Assembly (NCBI RefSeq): GCF_014451325.2
Contig: NZ_JACSCH020000003.1
Coordinates: 186,001-250,000, forward strand
Direction: 5' to 3'
From: Streptomyces sp. CB02980
GTDB lineage: Bacteria; Actinomycetota; Actinomycetes; Streptomycetales; Streptomycetaceae
DNA length: 64,000 nt
Notes under the pieces: generated by a model
Databases searched by the model: none
The model's input: the letters and a program-made list of their open reading frames with translations, nothing else
What the model was told of the DNA's origin: nothing
Shown here: positions 8,961-15,716 of the stretch, one piece after another
Layout of the letters: each line of letters opens with the position of its first letter
Numbering within the stretch: the first letter of the stretch is position 1
Program-made: the position numbers and the translations under genes

Positions 8961-8996
8961 TTGACAGCATCCTGTCGTCATGACAGTCTGTTGTCA
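8961..8996. promoter_or_regulatory. Paired TGACAG/CTGTCA dyads upstream of the DJ-1/MarR operon, candidate MarR operator
   Basis: Two inverted repeats sit side by side: GACAG-CATC-CTGTC at 8963-8976 and TGACAGTCTGTTGTCA at 8981-8996. They end 44 bases before the DJ-1 start. The MarR-family protein that overlaps the DJ-1 gene is the likely ligand, as MarR repressors commonly bind such dyads in their own operon promoter. A TTGACA at 8961 could also act as a -35 element. Confidence 0.5.
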
Positions 8997-9040
8997 TCAG
9001 CGGAACCGAGGGATCGACCACACCGACCAAGGGGTCAGCC

Positions 9041-9664
9041 ATGGGAACGAAGACCGGAACGAAGACCGTCCACCTCGCCGTCTACGACACGCTCGCCGAC
9101 TGGGAGACGGGCCACGCCACCGCCTGGCTCGCCCGCGCCGGTTACACGGTCCGGACCGTCGGCCCGGTCGCCGGAGAGCCCGTCACGACCCTCGCCGGCA
9201 TCCGGATCGTCCCCGACCTCGCGCTCGCCGACCTCCGGCCCGAGGACAGCGAGCTGCTGATCCTTCCGGGAGCCGAGAAGTACGACGAGGGCGACGAGCT
9301 CGCCGCCTTCCCGGCCGCGGCCCGCGCCTTCCTCGACGCCGGGGTGCCGGTCGCCGCGATCTGCGGCGCCACCGCCGGACTCGCCAAGGAGGGCCTGCTC
9401 GACGACCGGCCGCACACCAGCGCGGTCTCCTTCTACCTGGCCGCCACCGGCTACAAGGGCGGCGAGCACTACGTCGACACGGACGCGGTGACGTCCGAGG
9501 GCGAGGCCGGGACCGGCGACCTGATCACGGCGGGCCCGACGGAGCCGGTCGCGTTCGCGCGCGAGGTCTTCGCGGTGCTCGGCGCGTACGAGGGCAAGCG
9601 GGACGCCTGGTACCGCCTCTTCCACGACTCGGACCCGGCGGCGTTCGTCGAGCTGAACTCGTGA
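9041..9664 (+). CDS. DJ-1/PfpI family protein
   Basis: A 207-residue cytoplasmic protein of the DJ-1/PfpI glutamine-amidotransferase-like fold. The nucleophile elbow is AAICGATAGLA with the cysteine at about residue 108, preceded by LLILPGAEKYDEGD, which supplies the acidic residue that tunes that cysteine. Family members act as glyoxalases, chaperones or isonitrile hydratase-like enzymes; the role here cannot be fixed. The ATG at 9041 is preceded by AAGGGG at 8 bases. The stop overlaps the GTG start of the MarR gene by four bases (GTGA), so the pair is one operon. Confidence 0.92.
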   Translation: MGTKTGTKTVHLAVYDTLADWETGHATAWLARAGYTVRTVGPVAGEPVTTLAGIRIVPDLALADLRPEDSELLILPGAEKYDEGDELAAFPAAARAFLDAGVPVAAICGATAGLAKEGLLDDRPHTSAVSFYLAATGYKGGEHYVDTDAVTSEGEAGTGDLITAGPTEPVAFAREVFAVLGAYEGKRDAWYRLFHDSDPAAFVELNS

Positions 9665-10116
9665 GCCGCGCCCCGCAGGACGCCCTCTCCCGTACCGCCC
9701 TGGGCGTCTTCCGCCTCAACGGCCAGTTCCTCGCCGTCTCGGAGAAGCTCGCCGAGCCGGCCGGTCTGACCGCCGCCTGGTGGCAGGTCCTGGGAGCCGT
9801 CCTCCCGGAACCCCTCCCGGTCGCCGGGATCGCCCGGGCCATGGGCATCACCCGGCAGAGCGTCCAGCGGATCGCGGACCTGCTCGTACGGGAGGGACTC
9901 GCGGCGTACGAGCCGAACCCGGCCCACCGCCGCGCCAAGCTCCTCACCCCGACCGAGGCGGGCCGGGCCGCCATCGCCCGCATCGAGCCGGGCCACGCGG
10001 AACTGGCCGCCGCGCTCCTGCGGGAGCTGGGCGGCCAGGAGGCCTTCGACGAGACGGTACGGGTCCTGGAGCGGCTGTCGGCGGCGCTTGAGACCGTCGA
10101 GGCCGGTCACCAGTAG
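9661..10116 (+). CDS. MarR family transcriptional regulator
   Basis: A 151-residue winged-helix regulator. It shows the family layout: an N-terminal dimer helix (LGVFRLNGQFLAVSEKLAEPAGL), a recognition region (PVAGIARAMGITRQSVQRIADLLVREGLAAYEPNP), the wing (HRRAKLLTPTEAGRAAI) and a long C-terminal dimer helix. The GTG start overlaps the DJ-1 stop, so it is translationally coupled. It probably represses its own operon through the TGACA/TGTCA dyads at 8961-8996. Redox or electrophile sensing would suit a DJ-1 partner, but the protein has no obvious sensing cysteine. Confidence 0.9.
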   Translation: MSRAPQDALSRTALGVFRLNGQFLAVSEKLAEPAGLTAAWWQVLGAVLPEPLPVAGIARAMGITRQSVQRIADLLVREGLAAYEPNPAHRRAKLLTPTEAGRAAIARIEPGHAELAAALLRELGGQEAFDETVRVLERLSAALETVEAGHQ

Positions 10117-10138
10117 GCGGCCCGCCGGGACCGAGCGG

Positions 10139-10528
10139 TCAGGACACACCGCTGAACAGCTCGGTCACGGCGCTCCGCAGCAGCAGCGGATGGACGAAGC
10201 GGTCCGGCGACGACGGCGGGAAGCGCCACGACAGCGGCCAGGTCCTGCCCGTCAACGCCGGCACCGGCACGTAACTCACATGGGCGGGTCCGGCATGGAA
10301 CCGGGTCACCCCGCGCGGCCACGGCTTCCGTGCCGTCGACCCCGGCGGCACGAGGAAGTAGACCCCGCGCCGCCCGTTCGCCTCGATCACGACCGGCCCC
10401 GGGTCGCCCCCGGTGAGCACCTCCATCCGGTCGGCGAGCCGCCGCCCCTCGTCACCGTCCACCCGAACGGCGTCGAATTGCACGCCCGCCTTACGGAGTT
10501 GGAATCCGGAAACTGGAATCCAATCCAC
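10139..10528 (-). CDS. Conserved hypothetical protein, DNA-binding pair neighbour
   Basis: A protein of about 129 residues starting (V)DWIPVSGFQLRKAGVQFDAVRV. It has RRGVYFLVPPGSTA and VSYVPVPALTGRTWPLSWR, a pattern I associate with Streptomyces proteins near XRE/DUF397 genes, but I know no function. No membrane segment or catalytic motif is visible. The GTG at 10526-10528 is preceded by GGGAAG at 5 bases; an upstream GTG would add seven residues. It is divergent from the XRE regulator, with a 184-base gap that likely holds both promoters, and its stop lies 23 bases from the convergent MarR gene. Confidence 0.65.
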   Translation of the reverse strand: MDWIPVSGFQLRKAGVQFDAVRVDGDEGRRLADRMEVLTGGDPGPVVIEANGRRGVYFLVPPGSTARKPWPRGVTRFHAGPAHVSYVPVPALTGRTWPLSWRFPPSSPDRFVHPLLLRSAVTELFSGVS

Positions 10529-10712
10529 GTTTACTTCCCGATTCTCTTCATTCACGAGGACATGTTCCCGCGCCGACGCTAGCGTTTTCCACGACTGCGA
10601 CGGGCGCGTCGGCAACCCTTTGACCTGCACCGACGCACCTTTCAGGCAGTCGAATTCGGCGGGGAGCAGTTGAGACCGGTTGAGATCGGTTGAGTCCGAA
10701 TGGGGAGCGGGA

Positions 10713-11549
10713 ATGGCGCGAGCGGACAACAAAGAGGCGGCGGGGCCTGCGGCGCGGATGGTGGCGGCCCTGGCCAAGAAAATGAGGCTGCGGAAGGGGC
10801 TCACCCAGGAGCAGCTGGGGGCGCAGATGGGATATACCGGCGCTGCCATCAGCGCGATGGAGACGCTCTCACAACCGGTGAGCGACGACATGCTGGCCCA
10901 GCTGGAACGGGTCTTGGGGGACGGGACCGGGATCTTCGAGGCGATGCGGGAGCTGGTACGGCTGGAGAAACTGCCGGCGCAGTTCAGGAACTACGCGCCG
11001 ATCGAGCAGTCGGCCCTGAGCCTGTGCTTGTTCTCCATGCACAACGTGCATGGTCTGTTCCAGACGGAGGCGTATTCGCGGGCGCAGATCGCAGGCGGAT
11101 ACCCCCCTCCCTCCGAGGGGCGCGTCGAGGAACTCGTGACGGCGCGGATGGCCCGCAAGGCGATCTTCGACAGGGAGCCGATGGGCTTGATCGAGCTGAT
11201 CCTGGACGAGTCCGCACTGGTCCGGAAGTTCGGCAGCACGGAGGTCATGCGAGGGCAGTACCGCTTCCTGGCAGAGTGCGCGCAGCGCAAGAACGTCACC
11301 CTCCAGGTACTCGCCCTGGACGTCGGCCTGGGGGGCGAGAACGCAGGTGCCCGAGGTCCCATGTCCCTCATCGAGACCGCCGATCACAACCGTCTCGTCT
11401 ACCTCGAAATCCAAGACGAAAGCGTGCTGGTCAGCGACCCGGCGAAGGTGAGTACATACGCCCAGCGTTATGCGAAGATCCGAGCACAGGCCCTGGACCC
11501 TCGCGAATCACTGGGCCTCATCGGGCGGTTGGCGGGAGAGGGAACATGA
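10713..11549 (+). CDS. XRE-family helix-turn-helix regulator with DUF5753
   Basis: A 278-residue regulator. Residues about 15-70 are a lambda-repressor-like helix-turn-helix (RLRKGLTQEQLGAQMGYTGAAISAMETL). The remainder is DUF5753, recognisable from EKLPAQFRNYAPIEQSAL, the LFQTEAYSRAQI stretch and the closing YAQRYAKIRAQALDP. Such proteins pair with a tiny DUF397 protein; in Streptomyces some of these pairs influence development and antibiotic production, and some behave like toxin-antitoxin modules. The ATG at 10713 follows GGGGAGCGGG. The stop overlaps the DUF397 start by four bases (ATGA). Confidence 0.95.
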   Translation: MARADNKEAAGPAARMVAALAKKMRLRKGLTQEQLGAQMGYTGAAISAMETLSQPVSDDMLAQLERVLGDGTGIFEAMRELVRLEKLPAQFRNYAPIEQSALSLCLFSMHNVHGLFQTEAYSRAQIAGGYPPPSEGRVEELVTARMARKAIFDREPMGLIELILDESALVRKFGSTEVMRGQYRFLAECAQRKNVTLQVLALDVGLGGENAGARGPMSLIETADHNRLVYLEIQDESVLVSDPAKVSTYAQRYAKIRAQALDPRESLGLIGRLAGEGT

Positions 11550-11722
11550 GCGAGAACCTGCACTGGTTCAAGTCCAGCTACAGCAGCGACAGCGGCGGCG
11601 AGTGCGTCGAGGTGGCCACCCGCCCCCGCGCCGTCCATCTCCGCGACTCGAAGCAGAGCGACGGGCCCACGTTCACCGTGGAGCCCGCCGCCTGGACCGC
11701 GTTCGTTACGTGGCAGAACTGA
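11546..11722 (+). CDS. DUF397 protein, partner of the XRE regulator
   Basis: A 58-residue protein with the DUF397 signature WFKSSYSSDSGGECVEVA, then VHLRDSKQSDGP and a closing AWTAFVTW. It is translationally coupled to the XRE/DUF5753 gene through ATGA and is thought to bind that regulator. Its stop codon (11720-11722) directly abuts the stop codon of the convergent chitinase gene with no base between them. Confidence 0.95.
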   Translation: MSENLHWFKSSYSSDSGGECVEVATRPRAVHLRDSKQSDGPTFTVEPAAWTAFVTWQN

Positions 11723-12637
11723 CTAGCAGGACAGGTTCGACCCCGCGGGGACGCCCAGGATCTGGGTGAACTGCTGGTACTTGGTGACCCGGCTCTGGAC
11801 CTGGGCCGGGTTGCGGCCGTTGCACTCCAGGCTGCCGTTGATCGCCCAGATGGTCTGGCCGAAGCCGGCTCCGTTGACCATGGCGTTGTGGGCGGTCATC
11901 GTGCCCGGGCCGCTCTGGGTGTTCCAGTACCAGAGGCCGGTCATCATCGCGACGGCCGGGTCCTGCTCGACGCGCCACGGGTTGTTCAGCAGGTCGATGC
12001 CGAGGGCGTCACCGGCGGCCTTGTAGTTGAAGTTCCAGGAGAGCTGGATGGGGCCGCGGCCGTAGTAGGCGGCCTGGCCGGCGGGGCAGCCGTAGGGCTG
12101 GCCCGAGTCGCAGTAGTGCGGGTAGTTCGCCGTGTTCTGCTCGACGATGTGGACGAGGCCGCCCGTCTCGTGGGAGACGTTCGCGAGGAAGGCCGCGGCC
12201 TCCTGCTTCTTCACCGTGTCGCTGCCGGTGTTGGCGAAGCCGGGGTACGACTTGAGGGCGGCGGTGAGGCCCGCGTACGTGTAGAAGGGGTTCCGGCTCG
12301 GGAACATCTGGTTGAACTGGGCCTCGGAGACCACGAATCCGCCGCTCGGCGGCGGGGTGGTGGGCGGCGGCGTGGTGGGCCCGCCGCCGCAGGCGCCCTG
12401 GTCGGCCCAGACGCCCCACTCGCCGGTCGTGCCGGGAGTCTCGTTCTGGGTCCACCACTTGGCCGACCAGTTGTGGCCGTTGTGCGAGGCCGTCATCCCG
12501 CCCGTGTAGACGGCGGAGGAGTTCCATGCGGCCGCGCAGGCGGCGACCGCACCGGCGGAGGCGGAGGGGACGAGGAGGACGGCGAGTCCGACGGCCGTAC
12601 AGAGCGCGGCCAGCGAGGCGACCAATCTACGCAGCAT
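11723..12637 (-). CDS. Secreted family 19 chitinase with N-terminal chitin-binding domain
   Basis: A 304-residue endochitinase. Residues 1-28 form a signal peptide (MLRRLVASLAALCTAVGLAV...SASA). A CBM5/12-type chitin-binding domain follows (about 33-82: AWNSSAVYTGG...HNWSAKWWTQNETPG...WG), then a Pro/Thr linker and a GH19 catalytic domain from about 100. The likely general acid is Glu157 in SHETGG; Glu166 in HIVEQN is the probable second catalytic residue, nine residues on, as in Streptomyces ChiC-type enzymes. The ATG is preceded by GGAAGGAAG. Two DasR-like sites lie 52-81 bases upstream, so induction by chitin degradation products is expected. Its stop abuts that of the DUF397 gene. Confidence 0.96.
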   Translation of the reverse strand: MLRRLVASLAALCTAVGLAVLLVPSASAGAVAACAAAWNSSAVYTGGMTASHNGHNWSAKWWTQNETPGTTGEWGVWADQGACGGGPTTPPPTTPPPSGGFVVSEAQFNQMFPSRNPFYTYAGLTAALKSYPGFANTGSDTVKKQEAAAFLANVSHETGGLVHIVEQNTANYPHYCDSGQPYGCPAGQAAYYGRGPIQLSWNFNYKAAGDALGIDLLNNPWRVEQDPAVAMMTGLWYWNTQSGPGTMTAHNAMVNGAGFGQTIWAINGSLECNGRNPAQVQSRVTKYQQFTQILGVPAGSNLSC

Positions 12638-12688
12638 GCGTAACTTCCTTCCGGGTGGGGCCGGGTGGGGAAGCACAGCGAACCGCTA

Positions 12689-12718
12689 TTGGTCTGGACC
12701 TGTCAAGGTATAGACCAG
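12689..12718. promoter_or_regulatory. Two DasR-responsive (dre-like) sites upstream of the chitinase
   Basis: Site 1 is TTGGTCTGGACCTG at 12689-12702. Site 2, on the other strand, is CTGGTCTATACCTT covering 12705-12718. Both match the Streptomyces dre pattern TGGTCTAGACCA with one or two changes and are the direct-repeat-type elements known in chitinase promoters. DasR is a GntR repressor released by glucosamine-6-phosphate. The dasR gene itself is not in the window. Confidence 0.8.
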
Positions 12719-12759
12719 AAGTTGTGACAGTGGGGATTCCACTTGCCCCGGACGCACAT

Positions 12760-12801
12760 GAGGCGGCCCCGGGCTCGGAGTTCCGAGCCCGGGGCCGCCT
12801 C
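12760..12801. terminator. Long perfect hairpin, probable terminator
   Basis: A 20-bp perfectly paired GC stem (12760-12779 with 12782-12801) around a 2-base tip. It lies downstream of the MDR oxidoreductase gene, in that gene's direction, and just upstream of the chitinase promoter, so it insulates the two. No T-run follows, as is usual in Streptomyces. Confidence 0.75.
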
Positions 12802-12896
12802 GTGCAGTCACCGCGCAGGTGGGACGGGTGCGACCAGAACAGGTTGAAGTGCCCCGCGGAGCCTGGGGAGCACCGCGCCGCGGAGGGGCGGCTCCC

Positions 12897-13838
12897 TCAG
12901 ATCAGGAGCACGATCCGCCCCGGCCGGTGGCCCGCCTCCGCGCGGCGGTGGGCCTCGGCGACCTCCTCCAGCGGCATGACGTCGGCCACCCGGGTGATCA
13001 GCTCGCGGGCCGCGACCTTCTCCAGCGTCTCCTTCAGCCGGGCGGCGTCCGGTGCGGCCCGGACGGGCTCGACGCGGATGTTCCGTTCGGCGGCCGGGAC
13101 CCGGTCGGGCGCGATCGCCACGAAGACGCCGTCGTCCTTCAGCGCCGGGAGGATCGCCTCCGCCACGAGCGCCCCGTCGAAGATCCCGTCCACCCCCTCC
13201 GGGGCGACCTCGGCCACGCGGGCGAGCACCTCCTCCGGTGTGCCGCGCGGGACCGCGTGGTCCGCGCCGAGGATCTTCAGTTCGCTCTCGTCGCCCTCGT
13301 GGGCGACGGCGACGACCCGCAGTCCGGCCGCGTGGGCGTACTGGACGGCGAATCGGCCCACCACGGCGCTGGCACCGGTCACGAGCAGCGTCGACCCGGC
13401 CGGCAGTGCGAGCCGGTCGAGGCCCTGCTGGGCAGTGGCGGCGGCCAGCGGGACGGACGCGGCGACGGTGAACTCCACGTCGTCGGGAATCGGGGCCAGC
13501 CAGGCCGGATCGACCCAGACGACCTCGGCGTACGTGCCCTCGCCGGTCAGCTCCTCGTACCAGTTGACGTAACCGGCCACACGAGTCCCTTCGGCCATCC
13601 CGGGCACGGGATCGAGCAGCTTCCCCGCGAAGTCCGTCCCCAGGACGAAGGGGGGCTTGAGCGCGCCGACCGCGTCGGCGTACCGGCCGGCCCGGATCCG
13701 CAGATCCGCCTGGTTCACACCGGCGGCCTTGAGCCGTACGCGCACCCTGCCGGGGACGTCCCCGGCCACCGGCTCGGGCCGGCGGGCCATTCTGAGGACC
13801 TCGGGTCCGCCGTAGGCGGTCACTTCGACGACACGCAT
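12897..13838 (-). CDS. Zinc-independent MDR-family oxidoreductase (quinone reductase-like)
   Basis: A 313-residue NAD(P)H-dependent enzyme of the medium-chain dehydrogenase/reductase superfamily. The N-terminal GroES-like half has AAGVNQADLRIRAGRY and FVLGTDFAGKLLD; the Rossmann half has LLVTGASAVVGRFAVQYAHAAGLRVVAVA. The zinc-binding cysteines of alcohol dehydrogenases are absent, which points to the quinone oxidoreductase/enoyl reductase branch. The C-terminal AHRRAEAGHRPGRIVLLI is the usual ending. The substrate is unknown. It is monocistronic, with a strong hairpin about 95 bases after its stop. Confidence 0.93.
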   Translation of the reverse strand: MRVVEVTAYGGPEVLRMARRPEPVAGDVPGRVRVRLKAAGVNQADLRIRAGRYADAVGALKPPFVLGTDFAGKLLDPVPGMAEGTRVAGYVNWYEELTGEGTYAEVVWVDPAWLAPIPDDVEFTVAASVPLAAATAQQGLDRLALPAGSTLLVTGASAVVGRFAVQYAHAAGLRVVAVAHEGDESELKILGADHAVPRGTPEEVLARVAEVAPEGVDGIFDGALVAEAILPALKDDGVFVAIAPDRVPAAERNIRVEPVRAAPDAARLKETLEKVAARELITRVADVMPLEEVAEAHRRAEAGHRPGRIVLLI

Positions 13839-14079
13839 GGGGTTCTCCTCAGGCTGAAGGCCCCCTCGTGGCCATTACACCCACGCTCCACACCCCCGGC
13901 AACCTCTGATGACCCGCCCGCGCAGCGCCCGCGCGCGCCGTCCCGGCATGCCCGCGCCGAGCCCGGCCGACGGAGGGGGTCCGGCCGGCGGAGGGTCCCG
14001 GCTGACGGAAGGACGAACTCCAGGTGGCGGGAAGCGACGTACCCGCCGTAACCGCACACGCGTCCGTACCGTCGCGCGG

Positions 14080-15642
14080 GTGGACTGGCTTACCGCTGAG
14101 AACATCATCGCCGTGGTCACCGCACTGATCGGTGTCCTTGTCTCGATCGCCGCCATCTGGGTCCAATGGTGGGTGCCACGCCGGCGCCGGATCGGCTACC
14201 GCGTGCAGCTCGACACGTCCATCGGCGCCGGCGCCGCGGCCAGCAGCGCCATGACCGGCCCCGGCGCGACCGTACGGCGCGGGTACTTCGACACGACCCA
14301 GGATCTGACCGACGCCACCATCGTCCTGCTCCGGATCGAGAACGACGGCGGCCTGGCCGTCGGCAGCGACGACTACACGGACGGGGGCAACACCGGACTC
14401 ACCGTGCGGTTCACCCACCCGGACGGCACCGGCCCCGGCCGCCAGATGAAGGCGATCGTCGTGACCGCCCCCGACCACCCCGGGCTCCTGACCCACTTCG
14501 ACGCCGCCTGGCAGCCGACCATGGGGGTCGGCTCCATCCGGCTGCCCAAGGTGCCGCTCAACCGGGGCGCCCACTACAAGCTGCTCGTCCTGCTCACCGG
14601 CGGGCCGACGGGTGCCCCCGTCACCGTCGAGGGCACCCTCGACGACGGCGTCGTCCACGTCAACCACAGCACGACCCCCGACGACAAGGCGCCCCTCTTC
14701 AGCCGGGTCGCGCGGACCGTCACCATCACCCTCACGCTCTGCATGATCGCCCTCGCCGTGATCATCGTCCGGGAGCAGACCCCGCCGCCGATCGGCTGCG
14801 CCAAGGGCAGTCTCACCGTCACCGGGTCGACGGCCTTCGCCCCCGTCGTACGGGACCTCGCGAAGAAGTACGAGAAGGACTGCGAGGGCGCGACCGTGAG
14901 CGTGGAGGCGCACGGGTCGACGTCCGGGATACGGCGGCTGGCCGACGAGGGGGCGAAGAAGGGCAAGGGCTCCCCCGCGGTCGTCGCCCTGTCCGACGGG
15001 CGCAAGCCGGGCGGCTTCCCGGAGCTGCGGGAGAGCATGGTCGCCGTCTCCCTCTACACCCTCGTCCTCAACGACGACGTGCCCGTGGACAACCTGACCC
15101 TGGACCAGATCCGCCGGATCTACCGGGGCGAGATCAAGAACTGGGTCGAGCTGGTGCCCAGCATGGACCTGCCGATCCTGCTGGTCAGCCGGGACGCCAA
15201 CTCCGGTACCAGGGAGGTGTTCCAGCGCCGGGTCCTCGGGCGCAACGAGCCCGCCAACTCCTCCCTGGACTGCCGGACCGGCAACGACCCCGAGTCGCAG
15301 GTCATCCGCTGCGAACTCGACTCCACGGAACAGGTCCTGTCCACGGTGGCCAAGCTGCCCGGCGCCATCGGCTACACCGAGGTGCGTGAGGGCACCGGCC
15401 TGAAGGGCCTGCACCGGGTGGCCATCGACGGCCGCAGACCGGTCCTGGACGAGCTGGGCGAGTCGAGCTACCCGTACCGGGAGATCGAGTACGCCTACAC
15501 CTGGCGCGAGCCGAGGGCCGACTCGCTGACCGCCAGCTTCCTCACCTATCTGCGCTGGGGCAGCGGCCAGGACGTCATCCGCGCCCACGGGCACCTGCCC
15601 TGCTCGACGCCGAAGGGACTGAGGATCTGTGGGGAGGGCTGA
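14080..15642 (+). CDS. Membrane-anchored PstS-like substrate-binding protein
   Basis: A protein of about 520 residues from the GTG at 14080 (VDWLTAENIIAVVTALIG). An N-terminal membrane helix (about 8-30) is followed by an extracellular or cytoplasmic beta-rich domain, a second helix near 213-233 (VTITLTLCMIALAVIIV), and a PstS/PBP-type domain. That last domain shows SLTVTGSTAFAPVVRDLAKKY, AHGSTSGIRRL and SRDANSGTREVFQRRVLG, which resemble phosphate-binding loops of PstS. No ABC permease or ATPase is adjacent, so it is more likely a sensor or receptor than a transporter subunit. The frame is open for 57 codons further upstream, but that part is Arg/Gly/Pro-rich and lacks a ribosome binding site. 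Confidence 0.82.
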   Translation: MDWLTAENIIAVVTALIGVLVSIAAIWVQWWVPRRRRIGYRVQLDTSIGAGAAASSAMTGPGATVRRGYFDTTQDLTDATIVLLRIENDGGLAVGSDDYTDGGNTGLTVRFTHPDGTGPGRQMKAIVVTAPDHPGLLTHFDAAWQPTMGVGSIRLPKVPLNRGAHYKLLVLLTGGPTGAPVTVEGTLDDGVVHVNHSTTPDDKAPLFSRVARTVTITLTLCMIALAVIIVREQTPPPIGCAKGSLTVTGSTAFAPVVRDLAKKYEKDCEGATVSVEAHGSTSGIRRLADEGAKKGKGSPAVVALSDGRKPGGFPELRESMVAVSLYTLVLNDDVPVDNLTLDQIRRIYRGEIKNWVELVPSMDLPILLVSRDANSGTREVFQRRVLGRNEPANSSLDCRTGNDPESQVIRCELDSTEQVLSTVAKLPGAIGYTEVREGTGLKGLHRVAIDGRRPVLDELGESSYPYREIEYAYTWREPRADSLTASFLTYLRWGSGQDVIRAHGHLPCSTPKGLRICGEG

Positions 15643-15716
15643 CCGCACGTCCGTCCCCCGGTCCGGCACGCGATCGGTAGGGACTGCCGACCCCCGGTCT
15701 GGCATGCTCTGACGAC

